Origin: Pedobacter sp. PAMC26386
GTDB lineage: Bacteria; Bacteroidota; Bacteroidia; Sphingobacteriales; Sphingobacteriaceae
DNA: 64,000 nt
Direction: 5' to 3'
Assembly: GCA_014302835.1 (NCBI GenBank)
Contig: CP060294.1
Location: forward strand, 3,745,067 to 3,809,066
The notes under the pieces were generated by a model. It was not told the DNA's origin. It did no database searches and saw only the letters and a program-made list of their open reading frames with translations. Made by a program: the position numbers and the translations under genes. This document shows, in pieces, positions 32,863 to 42,214 of the stretch (positions are counted from its first letter, which is position 1; every line of letters starts with the position of its first letter).

Positions 32863-35800
32863 TTAGTTCAACTTATAATTCACCACATTTAAGGCTTTCA
32901 ATTGCTCTAGAAAATGATTATCAGGGTTGACCTTCAGTGATTTAGAAGGAAGATCCAGTGATACATTCTGCTCTCTATCGTACACAATAAAATTCAATTG
33001 ACAGTTTTGCTGTTCAGTGGTTTCTTTGTTTTCTTCAATAATCGCCAGAATTTGAGTGATGATCTGCTCATTAATTCCCTGAATTGGAATCTGTATCGTA
33101 ATGCTTTTAGCTAGTTTATCTCTTAAATCAGATAATAGGGCTATAGAAGTGATTTTAAACTCCCAATCGCCTTCTTTACGGAAGCGTTCACCTACACGGC
33201 CGCGGATTTGCAGAAAATAACCATCGGTCATAAACTGTTTAAATTTCACAAAGTCTTCGCCAAATAAAGCCAGTTCACAACTGTCGTTATAGTCTTCAAA
33301 AACAATTGTTCCAAAGGGCTTACCGGTTTTAGTCATTCGCTGAGCGGAGATCACGACCAATCCACCAACTACCAATTCTCTGTTTTTTATTTGCTCAAAC
33401 TCTGCCAATACGTCTTCATTTGTATCGCCCATCCGGATTTTGTTGACCACAGACAGGTGCCGAACGTTGTGCTGACAGAATTCTTTCAGTTCCAATTTAT
33501 AATTATCGAGTGGATGCCCGCTAAGGAAAATCCCGATTGCATCTTTCTCGTATTTCAGTCTGTCAATTAAAGTCCATTCCGCAGCGACTGGCAAAGTAGG
33601 CTCATTAATCATATCAGCTACCGTACCACCAAAAAGAGACGACTGTGAAGAAGATTCACTATTCTGGAAATCATTTGAATACTTAATCAGTTTTTCAATG
33701 CCGTTCAGTTTATCGTTAATTCCTACAAAGAAGAATTGTGCCCGGTGAAACCCAAAACTATCAAAGGCACCACTATAAACAAAACTTTCATAAGCTTTCT
33801 TATTGACAGTCCTGGTATTAGAACGTCTGGCAAAGTCATAAATACTTTTATAAAATCCACTGGTATTACGTTCTTCGATAATACTTTCTACAGCCTTCTC
33901 TCCCACTCCTTTAATCCCTGAAAGACCAAAACGCACTTCTCCCTGAGGGTTTACAGAAAATTTCAGAATGGATTCATTCACATCCGGCCCTAGTACCTGT
34001 ACGCCCATTTGCTTACATTCTTCCATGAAAAAGGCTACCTGCTTAATATCACTCATATTATTGGTCAGTACCGCAGCCATATATTCTGCCGGGTAATGTG
34101 CTTTCAGATAAGCTGTTTGATAAGCAATCCACGCATAACATGTAGAGTGGGATTTATTGAAGGCGTAAGATGCGAATGCTTCCCAATCCTTCCAGATTTT
34201 TTCAAGAGTAGTTGCTGCATGTCCTTTTTCTGCCGCCTGGGCAACAAATTTCGGTTTCATTTTATCCAGAACGTCTTTCTGTTTCTTACCCATCGCCTTA
34301 CGCAGAACGTCGGCCTCACCTTTGGTAAAACCTGCTAGTTTCTGAGATAGAAGCATCACCTGCTCCTGGTAAACGGTAATTCCGTAAGTTTCTTTCAGGT
34401 ATTCTTCACAGGCATCTAAATCGTATTTAATCTCTTCCTCACCATTTTTCCTGCGAACAAAACTCGGGATATACTCCAGAGGTCCCGGACGGTAAAGCGC
34501 GTTCATGGCAATTAAATCTCCAAATACGGTAGGTTTTAATTCCTTCATGTATTTCTGCATTCCGGTAGACTCGTATTGGAAAATACCTATCGTTTCTCCG
34601 CGCTGGAACAACTCATAGGTCTTGACATCATCTATCGGGAATTCGTCAGGATCAAGCTGGATACCGGTTCTTAAACGTACCAGTTTAACGGTATCTTTAA
34701 TCAGGGTCAATGTTTTTAACCCCAAAAAGTCCATTTTCAGCAGTCCTGCACTTTCTACCACCGAGTTATCAAACTGCGTTACGTACAGATCTGAATCTTT
34801 GGCCATAGCCACAGGTACGTAATTCGTAATATCATCAGGGGTAATAATTACACCGCAGGCATGGATACCAGTATTTCTTAATGATCCTTCCAGTATTCTG
34901 GCCTGTTGTATTGTTTCAGCACTTAAGCTTTTCGAGTCTGCAATATCCTTGAGTTCAACAACCTTTTCATACTCATCAGCACGCAATGCTCCTCGGAGTG
35001 ATTTCTCATCCAGGTTAAAGATCTTCGCCAGTTTCAGATTGGGAATCAGCTTGGCTATTTTATCTGCTTCAAAAAGTGGCAGATCTAATACACGGGCCGT
35101 ATCCTTAATCGAAGATTTAGCGGCCATTGTACCATAGGTGATAATCTGCGCGACCTGGTTTGCGCCATACTTCTTGATTACGTAGTCCATTACACGACCT
35201 CTGCCCTCATCATCAAAGTCAATATCAATATCGGGCATGGATACACGGTCAGGATTCAGGAAACGCTCAAAAAGGAGGTCATATTTGATCGGATCTATAT
35301 TCGTAATCCATAAACAATAAGCGACTACGGAACCTGCAGCAGAACCACGACCAGGACCTACAGAAACATCAAGACTCCTCGCTTCCCGGATAAAATCCTG
35401 TACAATCAGGAAATAACCCGGATAACCGGTTTTCTCTATCGTCTGTAATTCAAAATCCAGACGTTCTATAATTTCCGGAGTCAGTTCTCCGTATCTTTTC
35501 TCCGCTCCTACATAGGTAAGGTGACGCAGATATTTATTTTCTCCCCTTTTTCCTGCATCCTGCTCATCTTCTTCTACAAGAAATTGTGCTGGAATATCAA
35601 ATTTAGGTAGGAGTACTTCCCTGGCCAGTTTGTAAATGGAGATCTTGTCCACCACTTCCTGAATATTCAAAATTGCTTCCGGAAGATCCGCAAACAATTT
35701 TTTCATCTCTTCTGAGGATTTGAAATAATATTCCTGATTGGGTAAACCATAACGATATCCACGTCCTCTGCCTATAGGTGTAGCCTGCTTTTCAGCATCT

Positions 35801-37296
35801 TTTACACATAATAAAATATCATGTGCATTAGCATCTTTTTTATTGATATAATAGGTATTGTTAGTAGCAATTAGCTTAATCTCATGTTTCTGAGCCAGGG
35901 AGATTAGAGTTTTATTCACCACAGTCTCATCGTCCTGATTATGACGCATAATTTCCATGTAAAAATCAGCACCGAATAATGATTTCCACCAGAGTAAAGC
36001 TTCCTCAGCCTGGTTTTCGCCCATATTCAGGATCTTACTGGCTATTTCTCCGTAAAGATTTCCAGAAAGGACAATGATATCTTCTTTGTACTGCTCAATA
36101 ATATTTCTGTCAATCCTTGGAATATAATAAAAGCCCTTGGTATAGGCGATTGATGACATCTTGGCCAGGTTGTGATAACCTGTTTTATTTTTGGCCAGCA
36201 ACACCATCTGATACCCATTGTCTTTACGCGATTTATCCAGGTGGTTTTCACAGACAAAAAACTCACAGCCTACAATAGGTGTAATCGGAACTTCTGAAGG
36301 CTCCTCCCCTTTTTCTATGACCGCATTATTTCTGGCTTCGACACCTTTGTTATGATTGAGAACCTGGTTCACAAAGTGAAATGCCCCCATCATATTGGCA
36401 TGGTCGGTCATCGCTACTGCGGGCATTTTATCGGCCGCTACCGCAGCAATTAAGCCTGGAATATTAATAGTAGACTGCAATACTGAAAACTGCGTATGGT
36501 TATGCAGATGGACGAAAGTTGCGTCCTTAAGTTCTTGCTGATTGTCTTTTAAAGTTTGTTTGGAAACACCAGGTCCTTCTGCCTGCGCCTGTCTTTTCCT
36601 GATTTCATCAGAGGCCGCTTTAAGATTAATATGTTTAATACCTGCACTTGGAATAACAGCTGGCTGATTGGCAATAAAAGAACGGATATATTCCTGATCA
36701 GCCTGAAGCTGTTCGGGTGTAAACGTCTCCATTTTAAGTAGCTGAAGAAAACAACGCGTGGTTGCTTCCACATCCGCCGTTGCGTTATGGGCTTCAGCAA
36801 ATGGTACTCCAAATAAGTAATTATGTAATTCGGTCAGTGTAGGCAGTTTGAACCTGCCTCCTCTACCTCCTGGAATTTTCAATAAGTTGGCGGTAACTTC
36901 TGTACAGGTATCCAGAACTGGCATTGTGGCCATCGGACTTTCCACACCCATCCGATAAAACTCAGCCCCCATAATATTGACATCAAAGCCAACATTCTGT
37001 CCTACTACAAATTTCGCTTTGGAAAGCGCAACATTAAATTTATCTAATACAGTATGGATATCAATCCCTTGTTCTGCGGCTAATTCTGTAGAAATACCGT
37101 GTATACGCTCTGCATCATATGGAATATTAAATCCATCTGGTTTAACCAGATAGTCCTGGTGTTCAACCAGGTTTCCTAACGCATCATGTAACTGCCACGC
37201 AATCTGAATACACCTTGGCCAATTGTTACTATCGGATACGGGTGCATTGTAATTGCCAGGCAGACCTGTAGTTTCGGTATCAAAAATTAAATACAT
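32863..37296 (-). CDS. dnaE: DNA polymerase III alpha subunit with N-terminal 3'-5' exonuclease
   Basis: The 1477-residue replicative polymerase. Residues 1-190 are a DEDD-type exonuclease (Phe-Asp-Thr-Glu-Thr-Thr-Gly at 5-11 gives Asp6 and Glu8), like epsilon/DnaQ. A PHP domain begins near residue 265 (His-Leu-His-Asn-His-Thr). The polymerase site Pro-Asp-Ile-Asp-Ile-Asp-Phe-Asp-Asp lies near 686-694. An OB-fold region follows near the C-terminus. I start at the ATG at 37296, which opens directly into the exonuclease strand; the frame extends 15 codons upstream. It carries proofreading and synthesis in one chain. Confidence 0.93.
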   Translation of the reverse strand: MYLIFDTETTGLPGNYNAPVSDSNNWPRCIQIAWQLHDALGNLVEHQDYLVKPDGFNIPYDAERIHGISTELAAEQGIDIHTVLDKFNVALSKAKFVVGQNVGFDVNIMGAEFYRMGVESPMATMPVLDTCTEVTANLLKIPGGRGGRFKLPTLTELHNYLFGVPFAEAHNATADVEATTRCFLQLLKMETFTPEQLQADQEYIRSFIANQPAVIPSAGIKHINLKAASDEIRKRQAQAEGPGVSKQTLKDNQQELKDATFVHLHNHTQFSVLQSTINIPGLIAAVAADKMPAVAMTDHANMMGAFHFVNQVLNHNKGVEARNNAVIEKGEEPSEVPITPIVGCEFFVCENHLDKSRKDNGYQMVLLAKNKTGYHNLAKMSSIAYTKGFYYIPRIDRNIIEQYKEDIIVLSGNLYGEIASKILNMGENQAEEALLWWKSLFGADFYMEIMRHNQDDETVVNKTLISLAQKHEIKLIATNNTYYINKKDANAHDILLCVKDAEKQATPIGRGRGYRYGLPNQEYYFKSSEEMKKLFADLPEAILNIQEVVDKISIYKLAREVLLPKFDIPAQFLVEEDEQDAGKRGENKYLRHLTYVGAEKRYGELTPEIIERLDFELQTIEKTGYPGYFLIVQDFIREARSLDVSVGPGRGSAAGSVVAYCLWITNIDPIKYDLLFERFLNPDRVSMPDIDIDFDDEGRGRVMDYVIKKYGANQVAQIITYGTMAAKSSIKDTARVLDLPLFEADKIAKLIPNLKLAKIFNLDEKSLRGALRADEYEKVVELKDIADSKSLSAETIQQARILEGSLRNTGIHACGVIITPDDITNYVPVAMAKDSDLYVTQFDNSVVESAGLLKMDFLGLKTLTLIKDTVKLVRLRTGIQLDPDEFPIDDVKTYELFQRGETIGIFQYESTGMQKYMKELKPTVFGDLIAMNALYRPGPLEYIPSFVRRKNGEEEIKYDLDACEEYLKETYGITVYQEQVMLLSQKLAGFTKGEADVLRKAMGKKQKDVLDKMKPKFVAQAAEKGHAATTLEKIWKDWEAFASYAFNKSHSTCYAWIAYQTAYLKAHYPAEYMAAVLTNNMSDIKQVAFFMEECKQMGVQVLGPDVNESILKFSVNPQGEVRFGLSGIKGVGEKAVESIIEERNTSGFYKSIYDFARRSNTRTVNKKAYESFVYSGAFDSFGFHRAQFFFVGINDKLNGIEKLIKYSNDFQNSESSSQSSLFGGTVADMINEPTLPVAAEWTLIDRLKYEKDAIGIFLSGHPLDNYKLELKEFCQHNVRHLSVVNKIRMGDTNEDVLAEFEQIKNRELVVGGLVVISAQRMTKTGKPFGTIVFEDYNDSCELALFGEDFVKFKQFMTDGYFLQIRGRVGERFRKEGDWEFKITSIALLSDLRDKLAKSITIQIPIQGINEQIITQILAIIEENKETTEQQNCQLNFIVYDREQNVSLDLPSKSLKVNPDNHFLEQLKALNVVNYKLN

Positions 37297-37354
37297 AGAA
37301 GGGTAATTATGAATCCCTGTTCCCCGGATACTATTCTTCAAACAAAGAGAGGTA

Positions 37355-37362
37355 CAAAATTA
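37355..37362 (-). promoter_or_regulatory. Candidate -7 box of dnaE
   Basis: On the minus strand this reads TAATTTTG, an exact TAnnTTTG match, 58 bases before the dnaE ATG. A small hairpin (37373-37380 with 37385-37392) lies just upstream and may end the lipocalin transcript. Confidence 0.4.
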
Positions 37363-37400
37363 CGGTTTTTTAAATTCCTACGTATAGGAATTCATAAATT

Positions 37401-37889
37401 TCAGGAAGAATGTGTGTGTCCTTTGATAGTTGCTGGTTTATGTTCCTGTGAGACAAGCTTTGAGGTATCGTATCCTTTTTCCTGACAGCGTCCGATTATT
37501 TCTTCCAGCTGTTCTTCAGACAACTCCGGCTTGCGGGACATAATAGAAAGGTACTTGTGTTTTGGGTGTCCGATAACCACATAAGAGTAATCTTCTCCGA
37601 GTTCTATGACCCAGTAGTCCACTTTTAACGGCCAGACGAACTGTGCTTTAAGCTGTGCATTGTTTGTTCCCCGAACTACAATAAGTTTTGACCTTACATA
37701 TTTAATCTCCTGGTCTGCTGGTAATTTATAAGTAGTAAAAACTGCATAATAACCATCCGGATGTATCACGTATGTCTCTGTGGTTTCCTGCCAGTTCTTG
37801 TCCATAAAGGCGGGTATAGAATAGAGTGAATACCATTTACCTGCGTAAGACATTATATCAACTTTTTCAACAGGTTTATTCTCTAACAT
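37401..37889 (-). CDS. Lipocalin-family protein (Blc-like)
   Basis: A 162-residue protein with the lipocalin signature Gly-Lys-Trp-Tyr at 17-20, and the conserved Tyr-x-Val-Ile-Gly and Leu-Ser-Ile-Met-Ser-Arg segments of bacterial Blc. Family members bind lipids or other small hydrophobic molecules. E. coli Blc is a lipoprotein, but this one has no signal peptide or lipobox, so it seems cytoplasmic, which is odd for the family. The His-rich end (Gly-His-Thr-His-Ser-Ser) is also unusual. Confidence 0.85.
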   Translation of the reverse strand: MLENKPVEKVDIMSYAGKWYSLYSIPAFMDKNWQETTETYVIHPDGYYAVFTTYKLPADQEIKYVRSKLIVVRGTNNAQLKAQFVWPLKVDYWVIELGEDYSYVVIGHPKHKYLSIMSRKPELSEEQLEEIIGRCQEKGYDTSKLVSQEHKPATIKGHTHSS

Positions 37890-38110
37890 AGCGTTCGCTT
37901 ATTTAAATAGGATATAAGATGTCAGTCTAACTTTATGGTTTGATTAGAGCCTGAAGATCTAAACTGACGTTAAGCAAATGTAAATTCTTTCTCATAAAAC
38001 CAAGAAGGTCTGATAAAGTTTTAAAAAGCATTTTTAAATAGTGCCTTAAATTTTATAACTTGGGCAGGAAGATCTGAGGAAGATTTTATCACATTTTAAA
38101 AATTGAATCC

Positions 38111-39049
38111 ATGAAGATAACAGTTGTTGGTGCAGGAGCAGTTGGTGCTACTTGTGCAGATAATATTGCCAGAAAAGAGTTAGCCGAAGAATTAGTTTTG
38201 TTAGACATCAAAGAGGGTTTTGCTGAAGGCAAAGCGATAGACATGATGCAAACTGCTGCACTACTGGGCTTTAACACAAAAATCACTGGTGTAACTAATG
38301 ATTACAGTAAAACTGCAGGTTCAGCTGTAGCTGTAATTACTTCTGGCCTTCCGCGTAAACCAGGGATGACCCGTGAAGAATTAATTGGCATAAATGCTGG
38401 TATTGTTAAAGGCGTTGCTGAAAACATATTAAAGTTCTCCCCTGATGCGATCATTATCGTGATTAGTAACCCAATGGATACAATGACTTATTTGTCTCTT
38501 AAATCATTGGGTCTGCCTAAAAACAGAATTATTGGTATGGGCGGTACACTGGACAGTGCAAGATTCAAATATTACCTGAGTGTAGCATTGAACTGTAATT
38601 CAAATGATTTACAAGGTTTTGTAATTGGTGGACATGGTGATACAACCATGATTCCTTTAACCCGTTATGCAACTTATCAGAGTTTACCTGTAACTTCTAT
38701 TTTATCTGCTGAGGTTTTGGCTAAAGTAGCTGCTGACACGATGGTGGGCGGAGCAACATTAACTGGCTTGTTAGGTACTTCTGCATGGTATGCACCAGGT
38801 GCTGCAGGCGCTGCTTTAGTAGAAAGCATTGTCCGTGATGAGAAAAAACTATTTACTTGCTGTGTAGCCCTTGACGGCGAATACGGTCAAACAGATATCT
38901 GTTTAGGTGTACCGGTAATTGTAGGTCGTAACGGCTGGGAAAAAATTATAGATTACAATTTGAATGAAGAAGAAAAAACGGCCTTTAATAAAAGTGCCGA
39001 CGCGGTAAGAACGATGAATAATGTGCTTAAAGAAATGAAGCTTATTTAA
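38111..39049 (+). CDS. mdh: Malate dehydrogenase
   Basis: A 312-residue LDH-like malate dehydrogenase of the TCA cycle. The NAD-binding Gly-Ala-Gly-Ala-Val-Gly-Ala is at 7-13, and the catalytic His175 lies in Gly-Gly-His-Gly-Asp. Arg in the Leu-Pro-Arg-Lys-Pro-Gly-Met loop fits malate rather than lactate. The stop codon overlaps the ATG of the next gene (TAATG), so that protein is translationally coupled to it. Confidence 0.95.
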   Translation: MKITVVGAGAVGATCADNIARKELAEELVLLDIKEGFAEGKAIDMMQTAALLGFNTKITGVTNDYSKTAGSAVAVITSGLPRKPGMTREELIGINAGIVKGVAENILKFSPDAIIIVISNPMDTMTYLSLKSLGLPKNRIIGMGGTLDSARFKYYLSVALNCNSNDLQGFVIGGHGDTTMIPLTRYATYQSLPVTSILSAEVLAKVAADTMVGGATLTGLLGTSAWYAPGAAGAALVESIVRDEKKLFTCCVALDGEYGQTDICLGVPVIVGRNGWEKIIDYNLNEEEKTAFNKSADAVRTMNNVLKEMKLI

Positions 39050-39486
39050 TGCGCACTATTGCAGTTCCTCTTACTTTAATAAACTTAAATGATGACGGTT
39101 TCCACCTCCTGGTGGAAATCGTTGTTTTTGGTGTAAAATACTGGGCCGTGGTAGATACCGGAGCTTCAAGATCAGTATTCAATAAAACCTTCATTGAACA
39201 GAACAGTGACTCTATTGTGATTTCCAATAAGGAAGATACCAATGCCACAACCCTGTTTACAACTTCAAGTACAATACAGACCGTTATTCCGAAGTTAAAA
39301 ATTGGCAAATTGGTGATTAAATCTTATCCTGCAGTAGCATTGGATCTGGAGACAGTCAATGATGCTTATGTGTTAATGGGACATCCCCGGATTGTAGCCA
39401 TTATTGGAAGTGACATCTTCCACAAATACCAGGCAAAGATCAATTATAAAAAACTGAAGATCCTATTTTACCCCAAACCGGACTGA
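39049..39486 (+). CDS. Retropepsin-like aspartic protease (clan AA)
   Basis: A 145-residue protein with the catalytic motif Val-Val-Asp-Thr-Gly-Ala-Ser at 34-40 (Asp36). The second hallmark Ile-Ile-Gly-Ser-Asp-Ile-Phe lies near the C-terminus. Such single-domain proteins act as dimers, each giving one Asp. No signal peptide or membrane segment is seen, so it is probably cytoplasmic. It overlaps the mdh stop by one base. Its substrate is unknown. Confidence 0.85.
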   Translation: MRTIAVPLTLINLNDDGFHLLVEIVVFGVKYWAVVDTGASRSVFNKTFIEQNSDSIVISNKEDTNATTLFTTSSTIQTVIPKLKIGKLVIKSYPAVALDLETVNDAYVLMGHPRIVAIIGSDIFHKYQAKINYKKLKILFYPKPD

Positions 39487-39529
39487 TTTCATTTATAAGC
39501 TTAAATTCACCTCCTAACCTACATAATCT

Positions 39530-40213
39530 ATGAAACTCCTTATTGTTGAAGATGAACCCAACGTGGTCTCAGTTCTAAAAAGAGGATTAAGCAACGAGGG
39601 GTTCGAATTAAGTATTGCACCTGATGGATTTATTGCTTTGAAAATGGTCAATGCACATTCTTTTGCTTTGATTATTCTGGACATTATGCTTCCGGGAATC
39701 AATGGGCTCGATTTGTGTAAACAAATCAAGAAAAACTACCCGCAAACTCCAATCATCATGCTTACTGCATTGGGAAGTACAGAGAATATCGTTACCGGGC
39801 TGGACAATGGCGCAGATGATTACCTGGTCAAACCATTCAAAATTGCAGAATTAAGTGCCAGAATCCGTACCTTACTAAGAAGATATGCAGGTTTTCAGCA
39901 GACAGATGAGCTGATCAATATTGGTGATTTACAAATCAATATTTCAGCTAAAACGGTTACAAGAGCCGGCAAGGAAATTACATTGACTGCTACTGAATAT
40001 CGTTTGCTCCAGTTTTTTGCCCGGAACAAGAATAAAACTTTGTCCAGAATAGATATTCTTGAAAATGTCTGGGATATTGATTTCAATATGGGGACTAATG
40101 TGGTTGATGTCTATGTCAATTACCTGAGAAAAAAAATAGACAAAGGTTTTAGTAGCAACCTGCTTCATACGGTTGTTGGGTTGGGCTATCTGTTAAAAGA
40201 AAAATCAATATAA
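39530..40213 (+). CDS. OmpR-family response regulator
   Basis: A 227-residue regulator. The receiver domain (1-115) has phospho-acceptor Asp51 and the conserved Lys101 in Val-Lys-Pro-Phe. The C-terminal winged helix (about 128-225) is of the OmpR/PhoB type, with Arg-Ile-Asp-Ile-Leu-Glu-x-Val-Trp. Its stop overlaps the start of the kinase gene. This type usually binds two or more heptamers spaced 11 bp; three such repeats lie just after the kinase gene. Confidence 0.93.
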   Translation: MKLLIVEDEPNVVSVLKRGLSNEGFELSIAPDGFIALKMVNAHSFALIILDIMLPGINGLDLCKQIKKNYPQTPIIMLTALGSTENIVTGLDNGADDYLVKPFKIAELSARIRTLLRRYAGFQQTDELINIGDLQINISAKTVTRAGKEITLTATEYRLLQFFARNKNKTLSRIDILENVWDIDFNMGTNVVDVYVNYLRKKIDKGFSSNLLHTVVGLGYLLKEKSI

Positions 40214-41577
40214 TGAATTTAAATACCCGCATCACTTTCTTATTTGCCATTTTATCTGCGATTATCATCTCTTTACTGAGTGGTTTCGTTTGGTATTTTG
40301 CAAACGAGTTTGCTTTTGAGGATTTCTATAAAAGACTAGAAGCAAGGGTCAATATAGCCAGCCAGATCAAAACAGCAACGGGTACAAATACCATTGAATA
40401 TCAACAAGTACGGCAAAAATACCTCGAACGTCTTCCACAAGAAGAAGAACAACTATTTACAGCCGATAAAGCTGGTAAAATGGCTTTTGACAAAAGGGTA
40501 CATCTTCCATCCAGTTTCTATAAGAACATTGAATCCGGCCAGATGGCCCGCTATCGGAATGAGAATGTATTCTATGCAGGCAAATATTTCAAAAGTGGAC
40601 CAAATGGCTATATAGTTATCATTTCTGCAAAAGATCCCTATGGATACAGAGAATTAAAGGATCTGCAAAAGATCTTATTTGCGGGCTTCTTTCTTTCTGT
40701 TGCTCTTTCCTATTTTGTAGGTAGAAAATTCTCGAATTTCACGTTCAAACCTATCAGAGTCTTAATCAAAAAAGCAAAAGGAATTAGTGCAGAGAATTTA
40801 CACCAACGCCTGCCAGGGATTAAAGGAAATGATGAAATCGCAGAAATTTCACAGACTTTTAATGATATGCTGGACCGATTGGAAACTGCATTTGAAACAC
40901 AGAACAATTTTATCAGTAATGCTTCTCATGAGTTAAGAACTCCTTTAACAATTATCAGCGGGGAAGCTGAACTTGCAGTTTTTAAAGCGCATCACCTAAG
41001 CCCTGAACTTCAAAAGTCACTGGCTATCATTCAAACTGAAGCAGAACGACTGGAAAACATCCTGACTAGTTTACTGAGCTTAGCACAGTCTGGCTTTGAT
41101 GGCGAAAAACAACGCTGGGAAGATATCCGATTAGATGAACTAATCTGGGATGTAAAGGCATCAATCGACTTGGTTAACCCTGATAATAAAATTCAGATAG
41201 ACCTTTCTAGACTTCCCGAGAATCCGGAAAGTATTAACCTACACGGTAATTTAAACCTGATTAAACTTGCCGTGACCAACATTGTGAATAATGCCTGTAA
41301 ATATTCAGATAACAGGATCGTTGAACTGGGCTTATCTGTTACCCGGACCAATATTGTAATCAATGTAAAAGATCAGGGTATCGGAATCCCAGAGGATGAA
41401 TTGCAACATGTATTCGAACCATTTTTTCGTGCATCAAATACAACCGATTATAATGGTTATGGAGTGGGTTTACCTTTATCACTAAATATTATCCGTCTTC
41501 ACAAAGGCAGTATCGCCATTAAGACTATCCAGGAATCCGGAACTGAAATGAGTATCCTATTACCCCGTTCCCGGTAA
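40213..41577 (+). CDS. Sensor histidine kinase
   Basis: A 454-residue kinase with two membrane helices (about 7-29 and 155-175) framing a periplasmic domain of about 125 residues. HAMP follows (about 178-230). The dimerisation box has the phospho-acceptor His239 in Ser-His-Glu-Leu-Arg-Thr-Pro. The HATPase domain shows the N box near 359 and Asp-Gln-Gly-Ile-Gly-Ile-Pro. It overlaps the regulator gene by one base. The signal is unknown; the HAMP-type architecture and order resemble CusS-like metal sensors. Confidence 0.93.
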   Translation: MNLNTRITFLFAILSAIIISLLSGFVWYFANEFAFEDFYKRLEARVNIASQIKTATGTNTIEYQQVRQKYLERLPQEEEQLFTADKAGKMAFDKRVHLPSSFYKNIESGQMARYRNENVFYAGKYFKSGPNGYIVIISAKDPYGYRELKDLQKILFAGFFLSVALSYFVGRKFSNFTFKPIRVLIKKAKGISAENLHQRLPGIKGNDEIAEISQTFNDMLDRLETAFETQNNFISNASHELRTPLTIISGEAELAVFKAHHLSPELQKSLAIIQTEAERLENILTSLLSLAQSGFDGEKQRWEDIRLDELIWDVKASIDLVNPDNKIQIDLSRLPENPESINLHGNLNLIKLAVTNIVNNACKYSDNRIVELGLSVTRTNIVINVKDQGIGIPEDELQHVFEPFFRASNTTDYNGYGVGLPLSLNIIRLHKGSIAIKTIQESGTEMSILLPRSR

Positions 41578-41615
41578 TTGCTCCTCGTTTTTATTAATTA
41601 CATGGTAAATACAAT

Positions 41616-41672
41616 TCTAATCTCACTCTAATCTCACTCTTATACGGCTGCAATGTCGGGACTGTACTATTG
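41616..41672 (+). promoter_or_regulatory. Probable response-regulator operator and promoter of usp-bestrophin
   Basis: Three heptamers at exactly 11-bp spacing: TCTAATC (41616-41622), TCTAATC (41627-41633) and TCTTATA (41638-41644). The first two are separated from the next by tcac. This is the layout of OmpR/PhoB-type boxes. A -7-like box TACTATTG (one mismatch to TAnnTTTG) follows at 41665-41672, so the repeats cover the -33 area, as expected for an activator. The usp ATG is 26 bases further on. Confidence 0.65.
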
Positions 41673-41698
41673 TATCATTAACTAATCAAAGATACAAT

Positions 41699-42190
41699 AT
41701 GAAAACAATTTTGATTCCCACAGATTTCAACGAGACTTCGGTCTATCTTTCAGAGAACATTTTAAAGAATTTCAAAAACGAACCTGTTCAGATTATTTTC
41801 TTTCATGCTTATAAACTGACAGATTCTATCTCTGATTTATTAATGCTCTCCCGCAGAAGTGCTGAATACGGACAAATTCCAGAGTCTTTTCACAAGGCAT
41901 GTTATGATTTCAAAAAAACGCATCAGGAACAGATAGCCGGGATAGGAATAGAATATTTCTATGGCAGTACGATGGCCGCTTTCAGAAACTTCGCTGAAGC
42001 GAATGAGGTTGATTATATCTACTGTCCGGAATCTTATCGTTTTCGTCAGATCTCAAAATACAGTATAAGTCCCGAGTCATTTTTATATAAATCAGGAATC
42101 CCGTTCATCCAGATCACACAGCAGGATGAACTTTCAGCTCCTGTAAGTGCTGCAATCTCTCCGGAGCATGAAAATGCCCAGCTTGTCTAG
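41699..42190 (+). CDS. Universal-stress-protein-like protein
   Basis: A 163-residue cytoplasmic protein. The N-terminus (Met-Lys-Thr-Ile-Leu-Ile-Pro-Thr-Asp-Phe) and the alternating alpha/beta pattern match Bacteroidota UspA proteins. The C-terminal ATP-binding loop Gly-x2-Gly-x9-Gly-(Ser/Thr) is not recognisable, so nucleotide binding is doubtful. It is the first gene after the operator-like repeats, and a bestrophin follows after 24 bases. Confidence 0.75.
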   Translation: MKTILIPTDFNETSVYLSENILKNFKNEPVQIIFFHAYKLTDSISDLLMLSRRSAEYGQIPESFHKACYDFKKTHQEQIAGIGIEYFYGSTMAAFRNFAEANEVDYIYCPESYRFRQISKYSISPESFLYKSGIPFIQITQQDELSAPVSAAISPEHENAQLV

Positions 42191-42214
42191 TGATTACCTT
42201 TTAAAACACATTAT

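Noticed and set aside
41616..41644. CRISPR or simple tandem repeat
   Set aside because: Only three short units at 11-bp spacing, with no spacers. The arrangement fits an operator instead.
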